From: Mycobacterium yunnanensis
GTDB taxonomy: Bacteria; Actinomycetota; Actinomycetes; Mycobacteriales; Mycobacteriaceae
Assembly: GCF_025823185.1 (NCBI RefSeq)
Contig: NZ_JACKVK010000008.1
Location: 63,565-127,564 of the forward strand
Direction: 5' to 3'
DNA: 64,000 bases
Shown here: positions 43,352 through 51,827 of the stretch, piece by piece
Layout of the letters: each line of letters starts with the position of its first letter
Position numbering within the stretch: the stretch's first letter is position 1
Translations under genes and position numbers: made by a program
Notes under the pieces: model-generated
Databases searched by the model: none
Seen by the model: only the letters and a program-made list of their open reading frames with translations
What the model was told of the DNA's origin: nothing

Positions 43352-44685
43352 CCCAGGCGATTAGGCCGAGCATCCGACAGCGACTGCACTGGTTCGCCCT
43401 GCACGGGGTGATTCGCGGGCTGGCGTCCTACGGCGCCAAGCACGGCGAGATGCAGGGCAGGCTCATCGCCGATCCAACGGTGCGGGCCGACCCCGGTGGC
43501 TTCGCCGACGAACTTCGCGGCCGTGGCCCCATCGTTCGCGGCCGCGCCGCCTGGCTGACGGCCGACCACGCCCTGGCCCATCAGCTTCTGCGCTCCGACG
43601 ACTTCTCCGTCACCGCGATCGGCAAGACCCTACCGGGACCGCTGGGGTGGCTGGAGCAGAAGACCACCGTCAAGGGCAGGCTGCACCCGCTCCTTCCGCC
43701 GTCGATGTTGTCGGTGGAACCACCCGAGCACACCCGCTACCGCAAGACCGTGTCGTCGGTGTTCACCACCAGAGCCGTTGCGGCACTGAGGGAACGGGTC
43801 GAACGGGCGGCGACCGACCTGCTCGACGGTGTGGTCGCCGGGCCGACCGACCGCGTCGACGTCGTCGACGCCTATTGTGCGCAGCTGCCCGTCACCGTGA
43901 TCGGCGACATCCTCGGTGTGCCCGACCATGACCGGCCCAGGATCCTGGAGTTCGGTGAACTGGCCGCCCCCAGTCTCGACGTCGGGTTGTCCTGGGACCA
44001 GTACCTGCGGGTCGAACGGGGACTCGACGGGTTCAACACGTGGCTCGAGCAGCACCTCGGCCACCTTCGGCGTCATCCCGGCGACGACCTGATGAGCCAG
44101 ATCATCGCCGCCGGCGACGAGGGCACCCGGCTCGACGACGAGGAGCTTCGGGCGACCGCCGGTCTGGTGCTCGCCGCGGGCTTCGAGACCACGGTCAACC
44201 TGTTGGGCAACGGGATTCGCATCCTTCTCGAGCATCCCGACCAGCTGGCGATGCTGCGCGCCGATCCGGACCTGTGGCCCGGCGCGGTGGAGGAGATCCT
44301 GCGGCTGGAGTCGCCCGTTCAGCTCAGTGCCCGCCTGGCTCGGGTCGACACCGAGGTCGCGGGGCACCAGATCGCCGCCGGCGAGCTCGTCATCCTGTAC
44401 TTGGCCGGCGCCAACCGCGACCCCGCGGTCTTCGCGGACCCGCACCGGTTCGACGTCACCCGTGACAACGCGGGCAAGCACCTGTCGTTCTCCGGTGGCA
44501 GGCACTTCTGCCTCGGTGCGGCACTGGCCCGCGCCGAGGGCGAGGTCGGGTTGCGCGCGTTCTTCGACCGTTACCCGGACGCACGGCTCGCCGGTGCCGG
44601 CAGCCGTCGCGACACACGTGTGCTGCGCGGATGGGCGACGTTGCCGATCACGCTCGGCGAGGCCCGAGCGGCGGTACCGTCTTAG
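43348..44685 (+). CDS. Cytochrome P450
   Basis: A 445-residue soluble P450. The I-helix oxygen motif is AAGFETTVN, the K-helix pair is EILRLESPVQ, and the haem ligand loop is FSGGRHFCLGAALARAE with the axial Cys. The loop begins F-S rather than the common F-G. It would hydroxylate a hydrophobic substrate with electrons from a ferredoxin; no ferredoxin gene is adjacent. Translation is coupled to the DUF1330 protein and followed after 2 bp by the mycothiol-isomerase-like gene. I cannot assign a CYP number. Confidence 0.92.
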   Translation: MTQAIRPSIRQRLHWFALHGVIRGLASYGAKHGEMQGRLIADPTVRADPGGFADELRGRGPIVRGRAAWLTADHALAHQLLRSDDFSVTAIGKTLPGPLGWLEQKTTVKGRLHPLLPPSMLSVEPPEHTRYRKTVSSVFTTRAVAALRERVERAATDLLDGVVAGPTDRVDVVDAYCAQLPVTVIGDILGVPDHDRPRILEFGELAAPSLDVGLSWDQYLRVERGLDGFNTWLEQHLGHLRRHPGDDLMSQIIAAGDEGTRLDDEELRATAGLVLAAGFETTVNLLGNGIRILLEHPDQLAMLRADPDLWPGAVEEILRLESPVQLSARLARVDTEVAGHQIAAGELVILYLAGANRDPAVFADPHRFDVTRDNAGKHLSFSGGRHFCLGAALARAEGEVGLRAFFDRYPDARLAGAGSRRDTRVLRGWATLPITLGEARAAVPS

Positions 44686-44687
44686 GC

Positions 44688-45437
44688 GTGGACTTCCGCG
44701 CAACGCTGCTCGAGGAGACCGGGGCCCTCGGTGAGGTCGTCCGCACCGCCGACCCCGAAGCTCCAGTGCCGACCTGCCCCGGCTGGACGATGAACCAGCT
44801 GCTCAAACACGTTGGCCGGGGTCATCTCTGGTCTGCGCAGATCATCGCCGAGCGTCGCCTCGATGCGCTCGACCCCCGTGAGGTACGCGGTGGCAAGCCG
44901 CCGGGCGACGCCGACGGCGCGATCGAGTGGCTCGACGCGAGCGCCAAGGCCGTCATCGCGGCGGTCGACCGGGTAGGCGCCGAAACCAGGGTGTGGACCT
45001 TCAACGGGCCCAAGCCGGCGGGCTGGTGGATTCGACGTCGCGTCCACGAGGCCACCGTGCACCGCGCCGACGCGGTCCTGGCCGTCGGTGGCGACTATCA
45101 GCTGCCGGCCGAACTCGCCGCCGACGGCATCAGCGAGTGGATCACCCTCGCCACCGCCGGAGCCGACCGGCGCCATCCGCCGCTACCGCGAGGATCGACG
45201 CTTCACCTCCACGCCACCGACGTCGGACTGGGTCCGACGGGGGAGTGGACGATCACCAACGACGAAGACGGCCTGCAGTGGTCGCACGCCCACGCCAAGG
45301 GCGACGCCGCGGTGCGCGGCAGCGCGGTCGGCCTGTTCCTGGCGCTGACCCGGCGACGCTCCACGGCCGATGCGGGCCTCGAGGTGTTCGGCGACGAGGC
45401 GGTATGGAACGCCTGGCTCGACGGGACGCCCTTCTAG
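44688..45437 (+). CDS. Maleylpyruvate isomerase-family (mycothiol-dependent) protein
   Basis: A 249-residue protein of the DinB-like mycothiol-dependent isomerase family. The N-terminal four-helix part has VPTCPGWTMNQLLKHVGRGH with the metal-site His, and VHEATVHRADAVLAVGG holds the HxxxH metal ligands. The C-terminal half (about 155-249) is the accessory domain. I chose the GTG at 44688 (VDFRATLLEE), 2 bp after the P450 stop. Function beyond the family is unknown. It converges with the YibE/F gene, overlapping by 4 bp. Confidence 0.83.
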   Translation: MDFRATLLEETGALGEVVRTADPEAPVPTCPGWTMNQLLKHVGRGHLWSAQIIAERRLDALDPREVRGGKPPGDADGAIEWLDASAKAVIAAVDRVGAETRVWTFNGPKPAGWWIRRRVHEATVHRADAVLAVGGDYQLPAELAADGISEWITLATAGADRRHPPLPRGSTLHLHATDVGLGPTGEWTITNDEDGLQWSHAHAKGDAAVRGSAVGLFLALTRRRSTADAGLEVFGDEAVWNAWLDGTPF

Positions 45438-46660
45438 GCGTTCTCCGCCTGCGGCGTCGCAAGCACCGCGGCGATGCCCGTCGTCAGCGGCACCGACAGG
45501 GCTAGTGCGATGCCGCCGACGGCGGAGCGGGTGACCTCGATGGCCACGCTCTCACTGGTCAGCACATCCGACAGCGACCGGTTGGCGACGCTGAACAGCA
45601 GCAGCAACGGCAGCGCGCTGCCCGCGTAGGCCAGCACCAGGGTGTAGACCGTGCTCGCGATGTGGTCGCGACCCACGCGCATCGCCCCGGTGAAGATTGC
45701 CCGGCGGGTGGCGCCGTGTTCGGCGATCTCGAAGGCCGTCGATGCCTGGGTGACCGTCACGTCGTTGAGCACGCCCAGCGACCCGATGATGAATCCGGCC
45801 AGCAGCAGGCCGGTGATCGACACGTTGCCGAGGTAGGCGGCCACCTCGTTGTTCTGATCTTCCGACAGACCGGTCAGGTGGACCAGTTCGATTGTGGCCC
45901 AGGACAATCCGGCGGCCAGCAGCAGAGCGGTGAGGGTACCGAGCAGGGCGGCGCTGGTGCGCAGACTCACCCCGTGGGCCAGATAGATGACCGCGTACAA
46001 GATGGCCCCGGAGGCCACCAGCGAGACCGGAACCGCGGGCGCCCCGTCCCGCAGTGCGGGCAACAGGAACACCATCAGCACACCGAACGCGACCGCGATG
46101 CCGACGATGGCTCGCAGCCCGCGCCACCGCGCGACCGCGACGACGATCACCGCGAACAGGGCGGCCACGATGCCCAGCGGCCAGCTGCGCTCGAAGTCGT
46201 AGAAGGCGTACGTCGTGGTGCCGTTCTGGTCGACCTGCCTGCTGACGCGGACGGCGTCGCCGACGGCGAGGCTCGGCTGGCCCGGGCCGCCGCTGAACTC
46301 CAGCAGCGTGTCAGCGCCCTTGTTGGGACCCGATCCGATTTCGACCAGCGACTGCACGCACGTCCCACCACCGGGTGGTGCGGCGACGGGGGTCGAGGTC
46401 AACACTCCGCCGGCCGACGGGCTGCCGCACGGCCCCTGCGCGCTGGAGACGACCCGCCCGGACTCCGTGGTCACCGCGCCGCCGGCGGCGTTCTGGAACG
46501 GAAGGGGGACGTCGACGCTCTGGTGGCTCGGCCACAGCAACGCCATCCCGGCCAGGACGGCCACCCCGATCGCCACCAGCAGTCCGACGACGATCTTGGC
46601 CGCCAACGGGCCCAGTGGCGCCGGGCCGGAGGACATGGAATGCGAGTGCGAATGCGCCAC
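45434..46660 (-). CDS. YibE/F-like multi-pass membrane protein
   Basis: A 408-residue membrane protein. After a His/Ser-rich start (VAHSHSHSM) and one helix there is an extracytoplasmic domain of about 120 residues with two Cys, then about eight helices ending the protein. Segments such as GFIIGSLGVLNDVTVTQASTAFEI and HIASTVYTLVLAYAGSALPLLLL are characteristic of the YibE/YibF family, whose function is not established. The GTG at 46660 is my preferred start; an ATG at 46636 is possible. It lies downstream of the aminotransferase gene on the same strand. Confidence 0.82.
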   Translation of the reverse strand: MAHSHSHSMSSGPAPLGPLAAKIVVGLLVAIGVAVLAGMALLWPSHQSVDVPLPFQNAAGGAVTTESGRVVSSAQGPCGSPSAGGVLTSTPVAAPPGGGTCVQSLVEIGSGPNKGADTLLEFSGGPGQPSLAVGDAVRVSRQVDQNGTTTYAFYDFERSWPLGIVAALFAVIVVAVARWRGLRAIVGIAVAFGVLMVFLLPALRDGAPAVPVSLVASGAILYAVIYLAHGVSLRTSAALLGTLTALLLAAGLSWATIELVHLTGLSEDQNNEVAAYLGNVSITGLLLAGFIIGSLGVLNDVTVTQASTAFEIAEHGATRRAIFTGAMRVGRDHIASTVYTLVLAYAGSALPLLLLFSVANRSLSDVLTSESVAIEVTRSAVGGIALALSVPLTTGIAAVLATPQAENA

Positions 46661-46694
46661 CCGGACAGGGTAGAGGGGAAAGGCGGGGCCGTGA

Positions 46695-47957
46695 CTACTG
46701 CCGGTAGCTGGCCAGGAAGTTGCCAAGCCGGTCGACGGCGTTGGACAGGTCGCGGGCCCATGGCAGCGTCACGATGCGAAGGTGATCGGGTGCGGGCCAA
46801 TTGAATCCGGTGCCCTGCACCACCAGGATCTTCTCCTGCAGCAGCAGGTCGAGCACCAACTGCTCGTCGTCGTGGATGTCGTGCACCTCGGGGTCGAGCC
46901 GCGGGAACGCGTACAGCGCCCCCTCCGGCTTCACGCAAGACACGCCGGGGATCTCGTTCAGCTTGTTCCACGCGACGTCACGCTGCTCGAGCAGACGCCC
47001 ACCGGGCAGGACGAGGTCCTCGATGCTCTGGTGGCCGCCGAGGGCCACCTGAATGGCGTGCTGCGCGGGTACGTTCGGGCACAACCGCATGTTGGACAGC
47101 AGGTTGATGCCCTCCAGGAAGCTCGCCGCGTGCTCCTTGGGCCCGGTGATGGCCAGCCAACCGGATCGGTATCCCGCCACGCGGTAGGCCTTCGACAGGC
47201 CGTTGAACGTCAGACACAGCTGATCGGGTGCGACCGACGCCATCGCGACGTGCTCGGCGTCGTCGTAGAGGATCTTGTCGTAGATCTCGTCGGCCAGCAG
47301 CAACAGCTGGTACTTGCGAGCCAATTCGGCGATCTGCTCGAGGTTTTCGCGGGTGTACACCGCGCCGGTCGGGTTGTTCGGGTTGATCACGACGATCGCC
47401 TTGGTGCGCTCGGTGATCTTGGATTCGATGTCGGCGACGTCGGGCATCCAGCCTTGCGTCTCGTCGCACAGGTAGTGCACCGGCGTGCCGCCGGCCAGCG
47501 CGGTCGACGCCGTCCACAGCGGGTAATCGGGCGCCGGGATCAGCACCTGGTCGCCGTTGTCGAGCAGCGCCTGCAGCGTCATCGTGATGAGCTCGGAGAC
47601 ACCGTTGCCGAGGTAGACGTCGTCGACGTCGAGGTAGGGAAAGCCGTCCACCAGTTCGTACTTGGTCACCACGGCTCGACGGGCGGAGACGATGCCCTTG
47701 GAGTCGGAGTAGCCCTGGGCGTAGGGCAGGGCCGCGATGATGTCGCGCATGATGACGTCGGGAGCCTCGAAGCCGAACGGGGCGGGGTTGCCGATGTTCA
47801 GCTTCAGGATGCGGTGACCGTCCGACTCGAGCCGTGACGCGTGCTGGTGCACGGGCCCACGGATCTCGTAGAGGACGTCCTGCAGTTTCGTGGACTGCGC
47901 GAACGTGCGCTGCCGTGGCTGATGTCCTGTCTGCCAGGGCACCTGATGGGTACTCAC
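46695..47957 (-). CDS. aspC: Pyridoxal-phosphate aminotransferase (AspC/AlaA type)
   Basis: A 420-residue class I aminotransferase. NPNNPTGAVYTREN, DEIYDKILYDD and LSKAYRVAGYRSGW (with the Schiff-base Lys) are diagnostic. It transfers amino groups between aspartate or alanine and 2-oxoglutarate; the ALT-like (alaA) type is also possible. It corresponds in position to M. tuberculosis Rv0337c. I chose the GTG at 47957 (VSTHQVPW), since the frame upstream overlaps no other gene but has no ribosome site. Confidence 0.88.
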   Translation of the reverse strand: MSTHQVPWQTGHQPRQRTFAQSTKLQDVLYEIRGPVHQHASRLESDGHRILKLNIGNPAPFGFEAPDVIMRDIIAALPYAQGYSDSKGIVSARRAVVTKYELVDGFPYLDVDDVYLGNGVSELITMTLQALLDNGDQVLIPAPDYPLWTASTALAGGTPVHYLCDETQGWMPDVADIESKITERTKAIVVINPNNPTGAVYTRENLEQIAELARKYQLLLLADEIYDKILYDDAEHVAMASVAPDQLCLTFNGLSKAYRVAGYRSGWLAITGPKEHAASFLEGINLLSNMRLCPNVPAQHAIQVALGGHQSIEDLVLPGGRLLEQRDVAWNKLNEIPGVSCVKPEGALYAFPRLDPEVHDIHDDEQLVLDLLLQEKILVVQGTGFNWPAPDHLRIVTLPWARDLSNAVDRLGNFLASYRQ

Positions 47958-48139
47958 ACCGCTAAGTCTCCCACGGCCGCTCAAGCGCATTATTCGCCGA
48001 GGGCTCCGCCGGATGAGTCGGTGTGCCGTCGTTTCGGCGGCAGGTTGGACACGAAGTGGTCGACGAGCGCCGTGATCCCCCTGTCCGCGCCGGGCCGACT
48101 GTTAACTTGCTGAGTCCGTACCCGGCGAAAGGCGCCAAG

Positions 48140-48553
48140 ATGAAGCTGGTCACCACACGAATCGTGGCTGCCGTCGCCGCGATGACGGCCGTAGCCGCGG
48201 GCGTCGCGGCACCAGCGCTGGCGGATCCGCCGCTGATCAACGGCACGTACTCCGGTGGTGACGTCCTCAACCTCTGGACGATTGCGACGACGTGTGCTCC
48301 CACCGGATGCACCGGCACCGTCTCCAGCAACCAGGGCTGGTCGGTCCCCGCCACGCTCGTCGGCGGGCTGTGGAACTTCCGGATCACCAAGCCCGACGGT
48401 GCCATCTGCGACGACGGCAGCTACGCACCCGCCTACATCTCGCTGGCGCTGGACCCGGCGACCCTGGCCGGCACCATCACCACCGACTCGAACTACGACT
48501 GCCCCGGCGGCACCCTGACCTCGGCGCCGTTCCAGCTACACCAGGTGAGCTGA
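48140..48553 (+). CDS. Small secreted protein
   Basis: A 137-residue protein with a textbook signal peptide (MKLVTTRIVAAVAAMTAVAA, cleavage after PALA). The mature 106 residues have four cysteines in two close pairs (TTCAPTGC and later CDDG, DCPGG), which suggests disulfides, and look beta-rich. I do not recognise the family; many mycobacterial secreted proteins are of this kind. The ATG at 48140 follows GAAAGG at 48127-48132. Its stop is 4 bp from the stop of the convergent Fe-S reductase. Confidence 0.75.
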   Translation: MKLVTTRIVAAVAAMTAVAAGVAAPALADPPLINGTYSGGDVLNLWTIATTCAPTGCTGTVSSNQGWSVPATLVGGLWNFRITKPDGAICDDGSYAPAYISLALDPATLAGTITTDSNYDCPGGTLTSAPFQLHQVS

Positions 48554-48557
48554 GGCT

Positions 48558-51500
48558 CTACCGCTTTCCCGGGCGGCGGACTCCCGGAGCGATGCCCAGC
48601 CCCTTGACGGGAGCCTCGGGCTCGGCGGGGGCGCTGGCCTTCTCGGGGGTCGCCTCGGCGGCCGGTGCGGGAGCTGAGTCGGCGGCCGGCTCGGGTGCCG
48701 ACGCCTCCGCCGAATTCGGTTGCGGCGTGGCCGCTTCGGCAGGCTTGGCGGCCGCGGTCCTCTTGCTGCCGGGGCGGCGGGCGATCGCGAGACCCTTCAC
48801 CTCGGGCTCGGGCTTGGAGAGACCGAGATCCGAGTCTGCGGAGTCCGCCGGATCGGTACCCGCGGGGGCCTCGTCAGGGGTGACGTTGGCCGGCTGCACG
48901 ACGGTCGAGTCGCCCTCGTGTGGCGTCTCGGCCTTGGGTGCGGCCTTCTTGCTGCCGGGACGCTTGGCGATCGACAACCCCTTCACCGGCGGCTCGGCGG
49001 CAGCCGGTTCGGCGGGAGCGGCGGGAGCCGGTGCGGCCTCGGCAGCCGGGGCGGCGGCCTTCTTCGAACCCGGCTTCTTGGCGATGGCCAGGCCCTTGAC
49101 GGGCGCCTCGGCGGCGGCGGGTGCCTCGGCGGGCGCAGAGGCCTGCGCAGGTGCTGCCTCGGCCTTGGCGCCGGGCTTGCGGCCCGGCTTCTTGGCGATG
49201 GTCAGACCACCCTTGGCCGGCGCGACGGGGGCCTCGGGTGCGGCGGTCTCCGTCTCGGCCTCGGCGGCCGGTGCAGTCGTCTCCTCGGCGACGACGGGCT
49301 CGGCCGCGGCCGGTGCCTTCTCCTCGCGCTCGGCCACCCGGGTCGCGAACGCCTTTGCCGCGGTGCCCTTCTCGGGCAGGGTGACGGAGTCCTTGTCGAG
49401 TGAGGCGAGCAGCAGCTGCGCGACGTCGAGGACCTCGGCCTCCTTGCCCATCTCCTCGGCACGGTCACCGACACCGTCGGTCATCATGACGCGGCAGAAC
49501 GGGCAGCCGGTCGCGATCTTGGAGGCGTTGGTGTTGAGTGCCTCTTCGGCGCGCTCGTGGTTCACGCGCTTGCCGATGTGCTCCTCCATCCACATCCGCG
49601 CGCCGCCGGCGCCGCAGCACAGGCCGCGTTCGGCGTGGCGCGGCATCTCGGTCAGCGTGGCGCCCGAGGCGCCGATGAGCTCGCGGGGAGCGGAGTACTC
49701 CTTGTTGTGCCGTCCCAGGAAGCACGGGTCGTGATAGGTCACGTCCTGGCTGACCGGGCTGACGGGGACCAGCTTCTTGTCGCGGATCAGGCGGTTCAGC
49801 AACTGGGTGTGGTGCACCACCGTGTAGTTGCTGCCGAGCTGCGGATATTCGCGACCGATGGTGTTGAAGCAGTGCGGGCAGGTCGCGATGATCTTGCGGT
49901 CGACGGTTTCGACGCCCTCGAACACACCGTTGATGGTCTCGACGTTCTGCGCGGCCAGCTGTTGGAACAGGAACTCGTTGCCCGCGCGGCGCGCGGAGTC
50001 GCCGGTGCAGGTCTCGCCGCTGCCGAGGACCAGGAACTTCACGCCCGCGGTCGCCAGCAGTTCGGCGACGGCCTTGGTGGTCTTCTTGGCGCGGTCCTCC
50101 AGGGCGCCGGCGCAGCCGACCCAGAAGAGGTACTCGAAGCCGTCGAAGGAGTCGACGTCCTCGCCGTAGACCGGCACGTCGAAGTCGACCTCGTCGATCC
50201 ACTTGGTGCGTTCCTTGGCGCTCTGACCCCACGGGTTGCCGTTGCGCTCGAGGTTCTTGAACAGGCCGTTGAGCTCGGCTGGGAACTCCGATTCGACCAT
50301 CACCTGGTAGCGGCGCATGTCGACGATGTGGTCGATGTGCTCGATGTCGACCGGGCACTGCTCGACGCAGGCGCCACAGTTGGTGCAGGACCAGAGGACG
50401 TCGGGATCGATGACACCGCCCTGTTCCAGGGTGCCGACGAGCGGACGGGTGGCTTGGTCGGGGCCGGAGCCCAGGATGCGTTCGAAGCCGGACTCGGGGA
50501 CGTGGTGCTGGGAGTGCTCCTCGGAGTGCTTCTCCCCGCGCAGTTCCTCACCGATGCCGCCCTCGGCGGTGTTCTCGAGCGGGCTCTCCTGGCCGCCGAT
50601 GATGTAGGGCGCCTTGGCGAACAGGTGGTCGCGCAGGTTCATGATGACGAGCTTGGGAGACAACGGCTTTCCGGTGTTCCACGCCGGGCACTGCGACTGG
50701 CAGCGGCCGCACTCGGTGCACGTCGTGAAGTCGAGGTAGCCCTTCCAGGTGAAGTCCTCGATCTTGCCGCGACCGAGCACCGCGTCCTCGGCGGGATCCT
50801 CGAAGTCGATGTACTTGCGGTCGTACTCCATGGCCAGCAGGGGGCCGAGGCCGTTCGGCAGGCGCTTGAAGGTCACGTTGACCGGCGCGAGCCCGATGTG
50901 AAGGTGCTTGGAGTGCAACACGATCAACAGGAAGACGAGCATGACGCCGATGTGCAGCAGCAGCGCGACGGTCTCGATGATCTCGTTGACACCGTGGCCG
51001 AGGGGCTCGAGCGCCGCGCCGATCGAGTGCGAGAAGAACGCGCCCCAGCCGTACGGCAGGTTGCCGGTGGCGACGGCCGCGCCGCGGAACAGCGCGTAGG
51101 TCCACACGACGTTGAAGATCATGAAGAGGATCAGCCACGCGCCGCCGGTGTGCGAGCCGTAGAAGCGGGAGTCGCGGCCGTACTCCTTGGGCTCGGAACG
51201 CAGCCGGATGATGGAGAAGACGACGATGCCGAGCAGCACGGCGAGGGCGAAGAAGTCCTGCAGGAACCCCAGCAGATCCCAGTGCCCGACGAAGGGGATG
51301 GCGAACTTCGGGTTGAACAGCACGCCGTACGCCTCGAGGTACACCGTCGACAAGACGAAGAAGCCCCACATGGTGAAGAAGTGGGCGATGCCGGGGATGG
51401 ACCAACTCAGCAGCTTCTTCTGCCCGAGGACCTCGGTGAACTGCGTGGTGATGCGGGCCTTGAGGTTGTCCTTGCGGGCTTCCTCGTCGATGGTGGGCTG

Positions 51501-51611
51501 GCCCGACCGGATGAGGTTGGTGAGGAACAGCACGCGCTTGGCGGCGAACGCCAGCACGATTGCGGTCAACAGCAGGCCAAGGGTCAGCCTGATTAGAGTC
51601 TGCGTGTCCAC
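48558..51611 (-). CDS. Membrane Fe-S reductase (heterodisulfide-reductase-like) with a repeat-rich C-terminal tail
   Basis: A 1017-residue protein. Residues about 1-260 have membrane helices of the NarI-like type. Two 4Fe-4S motifs follow: CTECGRCQSQCP and CTNCGACVEQCP. Then two CCG domains (CPHCFNTIG, HDPCFLGRHN, GLCCGAGGARMW) as in HdrB/GlpC-type proteins. From about residue 760 the protein is Ala/Pro/Lys-rich with five copies of KGL(A/S/T)IA(K/R)(K/R)PGSK-like units. It matches M. tuberculosis Rv0338c apart from a longer tail. It probably passes electrons between the quinone pool and a cytosolic partner. The start is GTG at 51611. Confidence 0.9.
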   Translation of the reverse strand: MDTQTLIRLTLGLLLTAIVLAFAAKRVLFLTNLIRSGQPTIDEEARKDNLKARITTQFTEVLGQKKLLSWSIPGIAHFFTMWGFFVLSTVYLEAYGVLFNPKFAIPFVGHWDLLGFLQDFFALAVLLGIVVFSIIRLRSEPKEYGRDSRFYGSHTGGAWLILFMIFNVVWTYALFRGAAVATGNLPYGWGAFFSHSIGAALEPLGHGVNEIIETVALLLHIGVMLVFLLIVLHSKHLHIGLAPVNVTFKRLPNGLGPLLAMEYDRKYIDFEDPAEDAVLGRGKIEDFTWKGYLDFTTCTECGRCQSQCPAWNTGKPLSPKLVIMNLRDHLFAKAPYIIGGQESPLENTAEGGIGEELRGEKHSEEHSQHHVPESGFERILGSGPDQATRPLVGTLEQGGVIDPDVLWSCTNCGACVEQCPVDIEHIDHIVDMRRYQVMVESEFPAELNGLFKNLERNGNPWGQSAKERTKWIDEVDFDVPVYGEDVDSFDGFEYLFWVGCAGALEDRAKKTTKAVAELLATAGVKFLVLGSGETCTGDSARRAGNEFLFQQLAAQNVETINGVFEGVETVDRKIIATCPHCFNTIGREYPQLGSNYTVVHHTQLLNRLIRDKKLVPVSPVSQDVTYHDPCFLGRHNKEYSAPRELIGASGATLTEMPRHAERGLCCGAGGARMWMEEHIGKRVNHERAEEALNTNASKIATGCPFCRVMMTDGVGDRAEEMGKEAEVLDVAQLLLASLDKDSVTLPEKGTAAKAFATRVAEREEKAPAAAEPVVAEETTAPAAEAETETAAPEAPVAPAKGGLTIAKKPGRKPGAKAEAAPAQASAPAEAPAAAEAPVKGLAIAKKPGSKKAAAPAAEAAPAPAAPAEPAAAEPPVKGLSIAKRPGSKKAAPKAETPHEGDSTVVQPANVTPDEAPAGTDPADSADSDLGLSKPEPEVKGLAIARRPGSKRTAAAKPAEAATPQPNSAEASAPEPAADSAPAPAAEATPEKASAPAEPEAPVKGLGIAPGVRRPGKR

Positions 51612-51827
51612 GCGTGCCTCCCGGGTTGAAGTTACCGCTCGGTAGGAGTGCCGGTTACCGGCGGGTAACTTTCGCTGAATACCAGCTCATAGTGGCATCC
51701 GCCGCTTTCGTGTCGCTACGAAGGATGGCCTAACCTACCGGTTGGTCAGCTGGGCGGCGGCTGCGAGTGCGCTCGTCGTACGCGGTGCGTCCGCCCTCCC
51801 TGTGTCAGTGGTCACACGGCACGACGG

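Noticed and set aside
49557..51596. A 679-codon open frame on the plus strand
   Set aside because: Antisense to the Fe-S reductase, whose two 4Fe-4S motifs and CCG domains are on the minus strand.
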